From Streptomyces marispadix (lineage in GTDB: Bacteria; Actinomycetota; Actinomycetes; Streptomycetales; Streptomycetaceae): DNA of 64,000 bases. Positions 8,918 through 17,955 of this stretch are shown piece after piece. Every line of letters begins with the position of its first letter. The stretch's first letter is position 1. Under the pieces are notes generated by a model. That model was not told the DNA's origin and did not search any database. It saw nothing but the letters and a program-made list of their open reading frames with translations. Position numbers and translations under genes: made by a program. The DNA is taken from the NCBI RefSeq assembly GCF_022524345.1, contig NZ_JAKWJU010000002.1, positions 1,674,001-1,738,000 on the forward strand. The letters run 5' to 3'.

Positions 8918-9295
8918 TCAGCCGGGCGGCCAGTTGAAGCCGCGCCCGCCGAGGACGTGTGCGTGTGCGTGGAAGACCGTCTGGCCCGCGCCGGAGCCGG
9001 TGTTGAAGACGATGCGGTAACCGTTGCCCGGTCCGCCCGCCCCCGCGGTGATGTTCTCCGCGGCGGCGACCTCGCCCGCTTCGACCAGCACGTCCGCGGC
9101 GAGCTGCGGCTCGGCGGCGGCGAGGGAGGCGGCGTCGGGGTAGTGCGCCTTGGGGATCACGAGAACGTGCGTGGGCGCCTGCGGATTGATGTCGCGGAAC
9201 GCGGTGATCGCCTGCGACTCGCGTACCACCGTCGCCGGCACCTCACCGGCGACGATCTTGCAGAACAGGCAGTCGGCCTGCGGTTCTCCAGCCAT
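8918..9295 (-). CDS. HIT (histidine triad) family hydrolase
   Basis: A 125-residue protein of the HINT branch. It starts with the zinc-binding-like CLFCKIVAGEVPA, has the AFRDINPQAPTHVLVIPK strand and ends with the histidine triad VFHAHAHVLGGRGFNWPPG. Such proteins hydrolyse nucleoside phosphoramidates and AMP-linked conjugates in the cytoplasm; the true substrate is unknown. It is directly upstream of rnz on the same strand. The start ATG 9295 gives the normal family length. Confidence 0.92.
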   Translation of the reverse strand: MAGEPQADCLFCKIVAGEVPATVVRESQAITAFRDINPQAPTHVLVIPKAHYPDAASLAAAEPQLAADVLVEAGEVAAAENITAGAGGPGNGYRIVFNTGSGAGQTVFHAHAHVLGGRGFNWPPG

Positions 9296-9598
9296 GCCGG
9301 GATGCTACCTGTGCTCGCCGCCGCCGCACCCTTCTGAACCACCGCGGACGCGGCCGGGGGGTGCGCAACGCGGGCCGCGGGTGCCCGCCGGGCCCGTGCG
9401 CTGTTCCGTACGGATCGCCGGTGCGCCGGATGAAGACGCCTGCGCGGTGCCGTCCGGCCGGTGGCCGTCCCCGCCGGCGGACGTCGCGGAGTACCGTCGA
9501 CATACCGGGAGTTCTCCGTGTGCCGCTTCCTGTGCGGACACCGTTCCCGGCGATCGACGACACCGGGCCGCGTCACCGCCCGGAGGCAGGCGCACGTC
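9296..9598. other. intergenic, divergent promoters expected
   Basis: This 303-bp gap separates the HIT gene (minus) from the DUF5994 gene (plus). No reading frame with coding character is seen. It should hold the promoters of both units. Confidence 0.5.
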
Positions 9599-10225
9599 AT
9601 GAGCGTGACCGCAGACCGCGCACTGATGATCCACGAACCCTTCTCCCCGCCGCCGTTGCGCCTGGCGTTGAAGCCCGAAGGCGCCCCCGCAGGTCTCCTG
9701 GACGGAGCGTGGTGGCCCCACTCCCGCGATCTCCTGCGTGAACTCCCCGCCCTCACCGATGTGCTGGACCCCCTGTGGGGGCGCATCACGCGTATCGCAG
9801 TGAACCCCACGCACTGGCCGGTCGTACCGCGCAAGATTCCCGTCAACGGGCATGTGGTCAAGGCCGGGTGGTTCACCACCGAGCAGGACCGGCATCAGCT
9901 TCTGCTGCGCTCCTACCGCGTCGGCCGCTGGGACCTGCTGGTGATGCCGCCCCGGACGGCCGCCGCCGCGGCCGCCCGTCTCATGGCCGCCGCTACGGAC
10001 AGCGCAGTGCACATGAGCGCGAGCGCGATCATCGCCGCGGACGAAGCCGCCCAGTCGGAGGAGAGCAGCCGGCGCGCCCGGGAAGAGGAGTGGGAGCCGG
10101 AAGGCGGTACCGTGCCCGCGCCCTCGGCCATGGCCGTCAACTCCGTTGTCAGCCACGCCGTTGTCAGCCACGCCGTGGCCGCCCGGCAGGGTCTCACCGC
10201 ACCGGCCCGCTCCTTCGGGGCGTGA
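9599..10225 (+). CDS. DUF5994-family protein
   Basis: A 208-residue protein with the conserved core LDGAWWPHSRDLLRELPALT, GRITRIAVNP and VNGHVVKAGWFTTEQD, which I recognise as the DUF5994 family of streptomycetes; its function is unknown. The C-terminal third is Ala-rich, then Glu-rich, then low complexity. Within it a 15-bp DNA repeat (GTTGTCAGCCACGCC, two copies at about 10144-10173) gives VVSHAVVSHAV. ATG 9599 follows GGAGG at 9582-9586. It overlaps the next small gene by four bases. Confidence 0.75.
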   Translation: MSVTADRALMIHEPFSPPPLRLALKPEGAPAGLLDGAWWPHSRDLLRELPALTDVLDPLWGRITRIAVNPTHWPVVPRKIPVNGHVVKAGWFTTEQDRHQLLLRSYRVGRWDLLVMPPRTAAAAAARLMAAATDSAVHMSASAIIAADEAAQSEESSRRAREEEWEPEGGTVPAPSAMAVNSVVSHAVVSHAVAARQGLTAPARSFGA

Positions 10226-10350
10226 GGGGCTTGGACCCGCTCGTCGTCCACGGCGTCCTCTTCGTCGTGATCGCCTCCGCGGTCATCACCATCCGTGTCC
10301 TCACCATCAGGCGGTACGACCGGAAGCGAGCCGCATCCGGCCGGTACTGA
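10222..10350 (+). CDS. possible small single-pass membrane protein
   Basis: A 42-codon frame that starts with GTG inside the stop of the DUF5994 gene (GTGA overlap), a common coupled arrangement. The product begins MRGLDPLVVHG, then has one hydrophobic helix (VLFVVIASAVITIRVLTI) and a short Arg/Lys-rich tail (RRYDRKRAASGRY). This topology suggests an anchored peptide with a cytoplasmic basic tail. The ribosome site is weak and no family is recognised, so its reality rests on the overlap and the hydrophobic pattern. Confidence 0.45.
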   Translation: MRGLDPLVVHGVLFVVIASAVITIRVLTIRRYDRKRAASGRY

Positions 10351-10425
10351 CCTCCGCCGGGCGAACCAGGCCCTCCCGCAGAGGTCTTCCAGATGCCGTG
10401 GCACGGGCCCGGCCGTGGGCCCGTG

Positions 10426-10902
10426 TCATCCGTCGGGCCCCGTTCCGTACAGCAGGTGCTGCGACAGCGCCTCGACGTCGAGGAAGTTCTCCTCGCTCCC
10501 GATCGGGACGAGCCGGCGGGTGCGCTTCAGCCATCCCGCGAGGGCACCGGCCGGCATCTCCACCAGTGCGTGGCCGTCCCGTGGTGCCAGGGAGAGGCAG
10601 CACACCGCGCGTTCATGGACCGGCCACACCAGCACGTCGCCCTCACCCACCGGCCCGTCCATCCCCGCGGTGAGCAGTTCGCGGGCGAAGACCCAGCTCA
10701 CCGGTTCCCCTAAGCCCATGTCGAAGACGACGTGTACGGCGTAGGGGTCGTTCGAGCGGTAGGCGAAGCGGGCCGTGATCGGCACCGACAGTTCCGAGGA
10801 CAGCCGCAGGAAGACTCCCAACCGGTCCTCCACGCCTGCGCCTTGGGGACGCCGCCCGCCGTCGGCCGCCCCGTCGTGCGGTTCTTCGCTGATTGCGGTC
10901 AT
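10426..10902 (-). CDS. SsgA-like sporulation/cell-division regulator
   Basis: A 158-residue protein with the SALP-family core: LRLSSELSVPITARFAYRSNDPYAVHVVFDMG, WVFARELLTAGMDGPVGEGDVLVWP and LVEMPAGALAGWLKRT. SsgA-like proteins are restricted to morphologically complex actinomycetes and guide septum placement, peptidoglycan remodelling and spore maturation; SsgB-type members recruit FtsZ. Which paralogue this is cannot be settled by eye, and the 25-residue N-terminal extension is not typical of SsgB. I chose ATG 10902; an upstream in-frame start at 10950 would add 16 residues. It is a single-gene unit facing the GAF-ANTAR pair. Confidence 0.85.
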   Translation of the reverse strand: MTAISEEPHDGAADGGRRPQGAGVEDRLGVFLRLSSELSVPITARFAYRSNDPYAVHVVFDMGLGEPVSWVFARELLTAGMDGPVGEGDVLVWPVHERAVCCLSLAPRDGHALVEMPAGALAGWLKRTRRLVPIGSEENFLDVEALSQHLLYGTGPDG

Positions 10903-11586
10903 GGTTGTCGCATCCTCATCTGACCTGCGTCTCCCGGCCTTCGAGGCCATGAGGAAACCTCACGGCACATGAGCGGTCACGGACAGTTAGGCGACGCGGC
11001 CTGCGTGTGCCGGCTGCTCTTCGGCGGGTGGAACCGCGGGAGTCCGGGCCGTAGACCGCAGGGCGGCCTCGATACGCGATCCTGGTGCGGGATTTCCGGC
11101 ACTCCGGGGCGTAGCGGCCGCAATGCCGCAGGCATCGGTGCGAACGACCGGTCCGCGCAGGCCCCGTGCCCGTCGCCGGGGACCGAGGTCGGACGCGCAC
11201 TGCCGGGCCGTGCCATGCCGGCACTTGCGTCACGAGGGCTGGTGTGAAAGCCGTCGGGGTCCGGGACGGTAAGCGGCATCGTATCCGCCGGGCTCCTGCC
11301 CGGTACAGCCTGACCACTGCCCTCTTGCTTATTTCCGCCTGATGTGCTTCCTATTCGGAGACATACTCCGGCCGCTGATGCTTCGGCGGTCTACGCTGGG
11401 GCGATTCTCACGGATCGCCCGCCCGCCCCGCCTACCGACGGCCAAGGCGACCGACACCAGGACAGCAGGACACCAGGACGCGACGGATGAGGAAGCGCAT
11501 CACGCGGGTACTGTTGCCCGGCAAGCCCTCGCAGGCCCACCGCGAAGGCCCGGACGCTCAACCAGACCGGCAAGAGACGAGCGACA
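10903..11586. other. long regulatory gap between divergent regulators
   Basis: These 684 bp lie between the SsgA-like gene (minus) and the first GAF-ANTAR gene (plus). Several open frames exist on both strands but have the Pro/Arg/Ser-rich composition of GC shadows and no ribosome sites. The AT-richer segment around 11315-11365 is the most promoter-like part. A frame that ends in a GTGA overlap with the next gene (11342-11590) is noted but not accepted. Confidence 0.45.
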
Positions 11587-12252
11587 GTGACCAGTGAGCC
11601 CATGGCGGCAGTCATTGCGCGCATCACCTCGAACAGCGACCTGACCAGTGCGCTCGCCGACAGGGCCGCGACCGTGGCAGGCGTCAGCGGCCTTGGCGCG
11701 GTCCTGACCACCTCGGCGGGGACCACCGAGAGCTTCTGGTCCGCCGGGGCGACCGACAAGGCCTTGCAGGACCTCCAGTTGACGCTGGGAGAGGGCCCCT
11801 CCGTGGACGCCGCACGGCACGGCGTCCTGGTGCTCGAACCAGACCTGGCCGAGACGCCGGACGCCCGCTGGCCGGCCTTCGCCGGTGCCGCCGCCGAACT
11901 CGGGGTGTGCGCACTGTTCGCGTTCCCGCTGCGGATCGGGGCGATCGGCCTCGGGGTGCTGCTGCTGCACCGTGACTCGCCGGGCTCGATGAGCAACACT
12001 CAGATCCGTGACGCACTGGTCCTCACCGACGCCCTGACCTCGCGTCTGCTACGGCTGTTCGTCGACGGCGAGTTCGTCGTCCTGCGTAACACGGTGCACC
12101 AGGCGACCGGGATGCTCGCGGTACAACTGGGCATCAGCCTCGACGAGGCACTCGTCCGGCTGCGTGGCCACGCCTTCGGCAGCAACCGTCCCATCGACGA
12201 GGTCGCTGCGGACGTCGTGGCGCACAGACTGGATCTCACGGACAGCCCATGA
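11587..12252 (+). CDS. GAF and ANTAR domain regulator (first of a pair)
   Basis: A 221-residue protein. Residues about 10-145 form a GAF-like sensor (ALADRAATVAGVSGLGAVLT, LGEGPSVDA, LGVCALFAFPLRIGAIGLGVLLLHRDSPG). Residues about 160-215 form the three-helix ANTAR RNA-binding domain (VHQATGMLAVQLGISLDEALVRLRGHAF). ANTAR proteins act as antiterminators on nascent RNA. The GTG start at 11587 is the first good codon; an ATG at 11602 is possible. The second member follows after 79 bp on the same strand, suggesting one transcript. Confidence 0.8.
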   Translation: MTSEPMAAVIARITSNSDLTSALADRAATVAGVSGLGAVLTTSAGTTESFWSAGATDKALQDLQLTLGEGPSVDAARHGVLVLEPDLAETPDARWPAFAGAAAELGVCALFAFPLRIGAIGLGVLLLHRDSPGSMSNTQIRDALVLTDALTSRLLRLFVDGEFVVLRNTVHQATGMLAVQLGISLDEALVRLRGHAFGSNRPIDEVAADVVAHRLDLTDSP

Positions 12253-12331
12253 CGAACCCCGACTCACCCCGGCGTACGGACGACGACAGCTTCACCACCC
12301 GGCGAGCCGGGCGTGCAATGGAGGAAGACGC

Positions 12332-13105
12332 ATGATGCGCGAGCAACAACTGGCCGCGGTGTTCGTGGAGTTGGCCGACACTCTCGTCGACGACTTCGAC
12401 GTCATAGATTTCCTGCACACCCTGGCCCACCGCTGTGTGGAACTGCTCGACGTGCATGCTGCCGGAATCATGCTCGGTGACCACCACGGCCGGCTGCGGT
12501 CGGCCGCGGCCTCCTCGGAACACGCGCGCCTCCTGGACCTGTTCGAGTGCCAGACCGAGGCCGGACCCAGCGCGGACTGCTTCCGCAGCGGAGAGCCGGT
12601 CATCAACGCCGATCTCGAGAGCGCACGCTGGCCGCGCCTCGACGAGGCCGCCCGCGAGGTCGGCTTCGCCTCGCTCCACGCACTTCCGCTGCGTCTGCGC
12701 GGCGAGGTCATCGGCGTCCTGAACCTCTTCCACCGAGAGCGCCGGACGCTGAGCGACACCGACATGCACGTCGGTCAGGCGCTCGCGGACGTCTCCACCA
12801 TCAGCATCCTCTCCCAGCGCAGTCTCCGGGAGAGCGAGATCCTCGCAAGCCAGCTACAGAACGCCCTGACCAGCAGGACCACGATCGAGCAGGCCAAGGG
12901 GATGCTGTCGGCGCGGCTCGATATTCCGATGGACGAGGCGTTCACGACGCTCCGGGACCACGCACGGGCCCATCGCGAGCAACTGTCCGCCCTCGCCCGG
13001 CGGATCACCGAGGGCGATGAAGCGCTCTTCTCCGAGCTGGCGGGCAGCGGTGCGGCACAGCCCTCAGCCACGAACACACGCGCACAACCGCCGGGCACCG
13101 ACTGA
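12332..13105 (+). CDS. GAF and ANTAR domain regulator (second of a pair)
   Basis: A 257-residue protein. The GAF part spans about residues 10-160 (LADTLVDDFDVIDFLHTLAHRC, AAGIMLGD, CQTEAGPSADCFRSGEPV, LPLRLRGEVIGVLNLFHRE). A coiled stretch leads into the ANTAR domain (TTIEQAKGMLSARLDIPMDEAFTTLRDHAR) at about 180-230, followed by a Ser/Thr/Pro-rich tail. ATG 12332 follows a strong GGAGGAAG at 12320-12327; ATG 12335 is equally usable. It differs clearly in sequence from its upstream neighbour, so the pair is paralogous rather than a recent duplication. The ligand and RNA target are unknown. Confidence 0.85.
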   Translation: MMREQQLAAVFVELADTLVDDFDVIDFLHTLAHRCVELLDVHAAGIMLGDHHGRLRSAAASSEHARLLDLFECQTEAGPSADCFRSGEPVINADLESARWPRLDEAAREVGFASLHALPLRLRGEVIGVLNLFHRERRTLSDTDMHVGQALADVSTISILSQRSLRESEILASQLQNALTSRTTIEQAKGMLSARLDIPMDEAFTTLRDHARAHREQLSALARRITEGDEALFSELAGSGAAQPSATNTRAQPPGTD

Positions 13106-13195
13106 GCCGTCCGCGTTCCGAAGGCTGGACGCCGCAGCCCCGTGCCGCCCGCGCTCCGGCCGGAGCGGATCAGCGGCCGGCGCCTGCGCCGCGTC

Positions 13196-14026
13196 TCAGT
13201 CCCAGCGGCCCGTACGCCCCAGCAGCAGCGCCGTCGCCGCCGTACCGGCCGTGGACGTACGCAGCACGCTGGGCCCCAGCCTGCACAACCGCGCACCGGC
13301 ATCGGTGAAGATCTCCGACTCCTGCGGGGAGACGCCGCCTTCAGGTCCGACGACGGCCACGATGCCGCCGTCGCGCGGGAGTCGGGCGGTGGCCAGCGGC
13401 AGTTCGCCCTCCTCGTGGAGTACGACGCCCAGGTGCGCGTCTCTCAGCAACTCGGCGACGTCCGCCGTGGAAGCGAGCGGCGCGACCTCGGGGAAACGCA
13501 GCCGCCGCGACTGCTTACCCGCCTCCCGCGCCGTCGAGCGCCACTTGGCGAGCGACTTCTGACCGCGCTCGCCTCTCCACTGCGTCACACAACGGGCCGC
13601 CGCCCAGGGCACGATGACATCGGCGCCGGTCTCCGTCATGGTCTCCACGGCGAGTTCGCCCCGGTCGCCCTTCGGCAGCGCCTGTACGACGGTGATGCGG
13701 GGCCGCGGCTCGGGCTCGGTGAGTACGGAGGTGACGGCGACCTCCAGGCGGTCCTTGCCGGAGACGGCCCGCACCGTGCCGTACGCGCCCGTGCCCGCGC
13801 CGTCCGTGAGCACGACGTCCTCGCCCGGTCGCAGTCTCCGTACCGAGACGGCGTGGCGCCCCTCGGGGCCTTCGAGCACGACGGTGCCATGGCCGCCGGG
13901 GCCCTCCCGCCCGTCGCGGCCGCCGTCCCTGCCGCCGGAGTCGCCGTCCCTGCCGTCGGAGTCGCCGTGTTCGCGTACCGCGTCCGCGAGTTGACCGGTG
14001 TCCGCCAGGAAGACGGGAGCGGTCAT
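13196..14026 (-). CDS. rsmE: 16S rRNA (uracil-1498-N3)-methyltransferase
   Basis: A 276-residue SPOUT methyltransferase. The N-terminal PUA-like part (APVFLADTGQL, GRHAVSVRRLRPGEDVVLTDG) is split by a Gly/Asp/Arg repeat insertion of about 28 residues (roughly 18-46). The SAM knot follows: QALPKGDRGELAVETMTETGADVIVPW, the RWRSTAREAGKQSRR-type basic patch, VVGPEGGVSPQE and RLGPSVLRTSTAGTAA. The start overlaps the upstream nitronate monooxygenase stop (ATGA), so the two are translationally coupled. It is the last gene of the hrcA-dnaJ transcript and converges with the GAF-ANTAR pair. Confidence 0.92.
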   Translation of the reverse strand: MTAPVFLADTGQLADAVREHGDSDGRDGDSGGRDGGRDGREGPGGHGTVVLEGPEGRHAVSVRRLRPGEDVVLTDGAGTGAYGTVRAVSGKDRLEVAVTSVLTEPEPRPRITVVQALPKGDRGELAVETMTETGADVIVPWAAARCVTQWRGERGQKSLAKWRSTAREAGKQSRRLRFPEVAPLASTADVAELLRDAHLGVVLHEEGELPLATARLPRDGGIVAVVGPEGGVSPQESEIFTDAGARLCRLGPSVLRTSTAGTAATALLLGRTGRWD

Positions 14027-15228
14027 GCGGAGCCGCCCGCGCCGCCCGACGGGTCGGCAGCGCTCCCGTGCCCGGCTCCGGAGGCGGCTCCGGCGCCGCT
14101 CGCCGCACCGCCTCCGCCCGTGCCGATGTCGCCGCCCGTACCGGGTCCCGTGAACTTCGCGAGCCTCTCCCGTGCCATCGCCAACTCCGTGACCAGCACG
14201 TCCATGAGCTGCGCTGCGGGCAGATCACGGGCGAGACGGTGGCCCTGCCCCGCCCACAGCGCCATGCCCTGCCAGTCCTTGGCCTTGGCCGCCGCCTTGC
14301 GTACCCCGGCGGTCAGATGGTGCACCTGTGGGTACGCGGCGGGAGCGTAAGGCCCGTGCTCGCGCAGGAAACGGTTGACGAGCGCACGCCCGGGGCGGCC
14401 CGTGAAGGCGCGCGTCAACTCCGTACGCGCGAACAGGGGGTTGGTCATCGCCTGCTTGTGCAGCAGGTCGGCCCCCGACTCGGGGCACACCAGGAACGCC
14501 GTGCCCAACTGCGCCGCGCTGGCGCCCGCCGCCAGCACCGCCGCGATCTGCTTGCCGCGCATCATCCCGCCCGCGGCGATCACCGGCAGCCGCACCGCCT
14601 CCTTGACCTGCGTCAGCAGCGGCAGCAGCGCGAGACCGCTGCTGGTGCCGTCGGCCTGCGGATCGTCGCGGTGAGTGCTCTGGTGACCGCCGGCTTCGAT
14701 GCCCTGCACGCACACCGCGTCCGCCCCCGACTGCTCCGCGAGCAGCGCCTCGGAGACGGAGGTGACGGTGACGACGGTGAGTGTGCCGCGCTTGGTGAAC
14801 CGCTCCAGCACATGCCGGGTCGGGCATCCGAAGGTGAACGACACAAGCGGCACGGGATCGTCGAAGAGTATGGCGAGCTTGGCCTCGTAGGCGTCGTCGG
14901 TGGTGTGGTCGGTCTCGCCCAGCTCCGTCTCGTACCACATCGCCTCGCCCGCGAGCTGGGCGCGGTAGCGCTCCACGGCGCCGGAGTCGGCGTTGTCAGG
15001 CTGCGGCATGAACAGATTGACGCCGAAGGGGCGTTGGGTCTGGCCACGCAGCCGCTTGATCTCCTCGTACATCGCCTCGGGCGTCTTGTAGCCCGCGGCG
15101 AGGAAGCCCAGGCCGCCCGCTTCGCTCACGGCACCGGCCAGCTCCGGGCACGAAGGCCCGCCCGCCATGGGGGCCTGCACAATCGGGTGCTCCGTCAGTT
15201 CGGGGAGCGGGATCGGCGACGAGGGCAT
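14023..15228 (-). CDS. nitronate monooxygenase / NPD-like FMN enzyme
   Basis: A 401-residue TIM-barrel flavoprotein. It starts HPIVQAPMAGGPSCPELAGAVSEAGGLGFLAAGY, has the VCVQGIEAGGHQS segment with the catalytic His, the FMN-binding PVIAAGGMMRGKQIAAVLAAGASAAQLGTAFL and a long C-terminal tail rich in Gly/Ala/Ser. Such enzymes oxidise toxic alkyl nitronates such as propionate 3-nitronate. ATG 15228 is preferred to GTG 15234 because AGGA is then well spaced. It lies between dnaJ and rsmE in what looks like one transcription unit. Confidence 0.88.
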   Translation of the reverse strand: MPSSPIPLPELTEHPIVQAPMAGGPSCPELAGAVSEAGGLGFLAAGYKTPEAMYEEIKRLRGQTQRPFGVNLFMPQPDNADSGAVERYRAQLAGEAMWYETELGETDHTTDDAYEAKLAILFDDPVPLVSFTFGCPTRHVLERFTKRGTLTVVTVTSVSEALLAEQSGADAVCVQGIEAGGHQSTHRDDPQADGTSSGLALLPLLTQVKEAVRLPVIAAGGMMRGKQIAAVLAAGASAAQLGTAFLVCPESGADLLHKQAMTNPLFARTELTRAFTGRPGRALVNRFLREHGPYAPAAYPQVHHLTAGVRKAAAKAKDWQGMALWAGQGHRLARDLPAAQLMDVLVTELAMARERLAKFTGPGTGGDIGTGGGGAASGAGAASGAGHGSAADPSGGAGGSA

Positions 15229-15702
15229 GTGCACATCCTGTCACGCGGCGTACGGGCGCCAGGGTCCGGACCGGCTCTGGGGCGGACGGGACCGGGACGG
15301 ACGGGGTCAGGAGAGCGGATCGAAGGACATGACGGATGTCACGGACTCGATGGGCTCTGCATCCGTTCGACCGGCACCGGTCGACCGGCATCCGTTCGAC
15401 CGGCCGGGGGCCGGTGCGGCAGCGGCCCGGCGAGTACGAGCGCGGGAAGTACGGCTGAGGGTACGAGTGCGGGTACCGCCGGTACGACTGCCGGTGCCGT
15501 GAACTCCTCGGCCCCGCAAGGCCGTTGAGCCAAAGGCCCCGCCGGACCCGGCGACTCGGGTGATTCCGGTGCCGGTTCGGTGCGGGTTCGGTGACGGGCC
15601 CGGTGGCCGGGTCATCCGGTGGGCCGGGTCGTCCGGTGGAGCGGCCCCGTCGATCGGGACCAGCGGCGTGTGAATCGGCGGCCCCGGTCGACGCCCGTCG
15701 TC
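15229..15702. other. repeat-rich gap inside the dnaJ-rsmE unit
   Basis: These 474 bp hold no convincing gene. A 17-bp direct repeat (GCATCCGTTCGACCGGC) is at 15359-15375 and 15388-15404, period 29, with further GACCGG and GGTGCCG partial copies on both sides to about 15640. The mass of CCGG-type repeats can fold, so it may reduce read-through from dnaJ into the downstream genes. Confidence 0.5.
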
Positions 15703-16839
15703 TCAGCGCCCGTTGAACGCGTCCTTCAGCCGGGAGAACAGCCCCTGCTGACCGGGCTGGAACTGGCCCGTCGGCCGCTCCTCGCCCCGCATCTCCGCCA
15801 GCCGCCGCAGCAACTCCTCCTGCTCCGGCTCCAGATTCGACGGTGTCGTCACCTCTACGTGGACGATCAACTGGCCGCGCCCGCCGCCCCGCAGATGCGT
15901 GACGCCGCGCTCGTGCAGCGGGATCGACTGCCCGGACTGGGTCCCGGGTCTGATGTCGACCTCCTCCATGCCGTCCAGGGTCTCCAGCGGCACCTTCGTG
16001 CCGAGGGCGGCGGCCGTCATCGGGATCGTGACCGTGCAGTGCAGATCGTCGCCGCGGCGCTGGAAGACGGGGTGCGCCGTCTCGTGGATCTCGACGTAGA
16101 GATCGCCGGCGGGGCCGCCTCCCGGGCCGACCTCGCCCTCTCCCGCGAGCTGGATGCGGGTGCCGTTGTCGACGCCGGCGGGGATCTTCACCGTGAGGCT
16201 GCGGCGGGAGCGGACGCGTCCGTCGCCCGCGCACTCCGGGCAGGGCGTGGGCACGACCGTGCCGAAGCCCTGGCACTGCGGGCAGGGCCGCGACGTCATG
16301 ACCTGCCCCAGGAAGGAGCGCGTGACCTGGGAGACCTCTCCCCTGCCGCGGCACATGTCGCAGGTCTGCGCGGAGGTGCCGGGGGCTGCGCCCTCGCCGT
16401 TGCAGGTGTTGCAGACGATGGCCGTGTCGACCTGGATGTCCTTGGTCGTGCCGAACGCGGACTCGTTCAGCTCGATGTCGAGCCGGATCATGGCGTCCTG
16501 GCCGCGGCGCGTACGGGACCTCGGCCCGCGCTGCGAGGCGGTGCCGAAGAAGGCGTCCATGATGTCGGAGAAGTTGCCGAAGCCGCCCGCGCCGCCGAAG
16601 CCGCCGCCTCCGCCCGCGGCACCGGCCGCCGGGTCGCCGCCGAGGTCGTAGACCTGCTTCTTCTGCGGGTCGGAGAGGATCTCGTAGGCGGTGTTGATCT
16701 CCTTGAACCGCTCCTGCGTCTTCGGGTCGGGGTTGACGTCAGGGTGCAGCTCGCGCGCAAGCCTGCGGAAGGCCTTCTTGATGTCGTCCTGCGAGGCGTC
16801 GCGCTGCACGCCGAGGACCGCGTAGTAGTCCGTCGCCAC
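15703..16839 (-). CDS. dnaJ: chaperone DnaJ (second, HrcA-linked copy)
   Basis: A 378-residue type I J-protein. The J domain has the HPD motif ([10 protein letters not shown]) at about residue 34, then a Gly/Phe-rich region, four CxxCxGxG zinc repeats ([32 protein letters not shown]) and the beta-barrel substrate domain. It stimulates DnaK ATPase and delivers substrates. The GTG start directly abuts the hrcA stop (no intervening base), so the genes are coupled. Streptomycetes usually have another dnaJ in the dnaK operon; this is the HrcA-linked copy, and CIRCE control is expected. Confidence 0.95.
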   Translation of the reverse strand: MATDYYAVLGVQRDASQDDIKKAFRRLARELHPDVNPDPKTQERFKEINTAYEILSDPQKKQVYDLGGDPAAGAAGGGGGFGGAGGFGNFSDIMDAFFGTASQRGPRSRTRRGQDAMIRLDIELNESAFGTTKDIQVDTAIVCNTCNGEGAAPGTSAQTCDMCRGRGEVSQVTRSFLGQVMTSRPCPQCQGFGTVVPTPCPECAGDGRVRSRRSLTVKIPAGVDNGTRIQLAGEGEVGPGGGPAGDLYVEIHETAHPVFQRRGDDLHCTVTIPMTAAALGTKVPLETLDGMEEVDIRPGTQSGQSIPLHERGVTHLRGGGRGQLIVHVEVTTPSNLEPEQEELLRRLAEMRGEERPTGQFQPGQQGLFSRLKDAFNGR

Positions 16840-17856
16840 TTACGACTCCGCGAGGATCTGTCCGACGTACCGTGCCACTGCGCGTACCGCTCCCATCGTT
16901 CCGGGGTAGTCCATGCGGGTCGGTCCGACCACGCCGAGCTTGGCGACTGCTTCGTCGCCCGAACCGTAGCCGACCGAAACCACCGATGTGGAACTCAGTC
17001 CTTCGTGGGCGTTCTCATGCCCGATCCGTACGGTCATGCCGGGGTCCTTCGCTTCCCCGAGCAGCTTCAGCAGCACGACCTGCTCCTCCAGCGCCTCCAG
17101 CACGGGGCGGATGGTGAGCGGGAAGTCGTGCCCGAAGCGGGTGAGGTTGGAGGTGCCGCCGATGATCAGGCGCTCCTCGGTCTCCTCGACGAGGGTCTCC
17201 AGCAGGGTGGCCAGCACCGTCGAGACCGTGCCGCGGTCGTCGCCCTCGAAGGCGTCCGGCAGGTCCTGCACGAGCGAGGGCACCTCGGTGAAGCGCTCGC
17301 CCACCACACGGCTGTTGAGCCGGGCGCGCAGATCGGCCAGCGCGGAGTCCCCGATGGGCGACTGGCAGTCGATCAGCCGCTGCTCGACCCGCCCGGTGTC
17401 GGTGATCAGCACCAGCATCAGACGGGCGGGCGCGAGGGAGAGCAGCTCCACGTGGCGCACCGTCGACCGCGTCAGCGAGGGGTACTGCACGACGGCGACC
17501 TGGCGGGTGAGCTGCGCCAGCAGCCGCACCGTGCGCCCCACGACGTCGTCCAGGTCGACCGCGCCCTCCAGGAAGTTCTGGATCGCGCGGCGCTCGGGGG
17601 GCGACAGCGGCTTGACGCCCGCCAGCTTGTCCACGAAGAGGCGGTAGCCCTTGTCGGTGGGGATGCGCCCGGCGCTGGTGTGCGGCTGCGCGATATAGCC
17701 CTCGTCCTCCAGCGCGGCCATGTCGTTGCGCACCGTGGCCGGGGAGACCTGGAGGTTGTGCCGCTCCGTGAGCGCCTTGGAGCCGACGGGCTCCTCGGTG
17801 CCCACGTAGTCCTGGACGATCGCGCGCAGCACTTCGAGTCTGCGTTCACTCAGCAT
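16840..17856 (-). CDS. hrcA: heat-inducible transcription repressor HrcA
   Basis: A 338-residue repressor. The winged-helix N terminus reads [21 protein letters not shown], with [18 protein letters not shown] as the DNA-recognition region, followed by the long dimerisation and inserted domains ending [13 protein letters not shown]. HrcA binds CIRCE and keeps groE-class and dnaJ genes off at normal temperature; GroEL assists its folding. A near-consensus CIRCE lies 100 bp upstream of the start, so it represses its own operon. Confidence 0.95.
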   Translation of the reverse strand: MLSERRLEVLRAIVQDYVGTEEPVGSKALTERHNLQVSPATVRNDMAALEDEGYIAQPHTSAGRIPTDKGYRLFVDKLAGVKPLSPPERRAIQNFLEGAVDLDDVVGRTVRLLAQLTRQVAVVQYPSLTRSTVRHVELLSLAPARLMLVLITDTGRVEQRLIDCQSPIGDSALADLRARLNSRVVGERFTEVPSLVQDLPDAFEGDDRGTVSTVLATLLETLVEETEERLIIGGTSNLTRFGHDFPLTIRPVLEALEEQVVLLKLLGEAKDPGMTVRIGHENAHEGLSSTSVVSVGYGSGDEAVAKLGVVGPTRMDYPGTMGAVRAVARYVGQILAES

Positions 17857-17955
17857 CGCGCACCTCCCGTCCGGCTTCGGCTGCCCGTGTCTGCGACTGC
17901 TTCAAGGGGGCGCCGGCGACTGTGACTTCCCCGTCGTCCCCGTCGTCCCGACTCC

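Noticed and set aside
11342..11590. 82-codon plus-strand frame that overlaps the first GAF-ANTAR start by GTGA
   Set aside because: Arg/Pro/Thr-rich composition typical of shadow frames in GC-rich intergenic DNA; no ribosome site and no recognisable fold.
15229..15702. Possible small gene between dnaJ and the nitronate monooxygenase
   Set aside because: All frames are repeats of CGACCGG-type sequence with no coding bias; treated as repeat-rich spacer.
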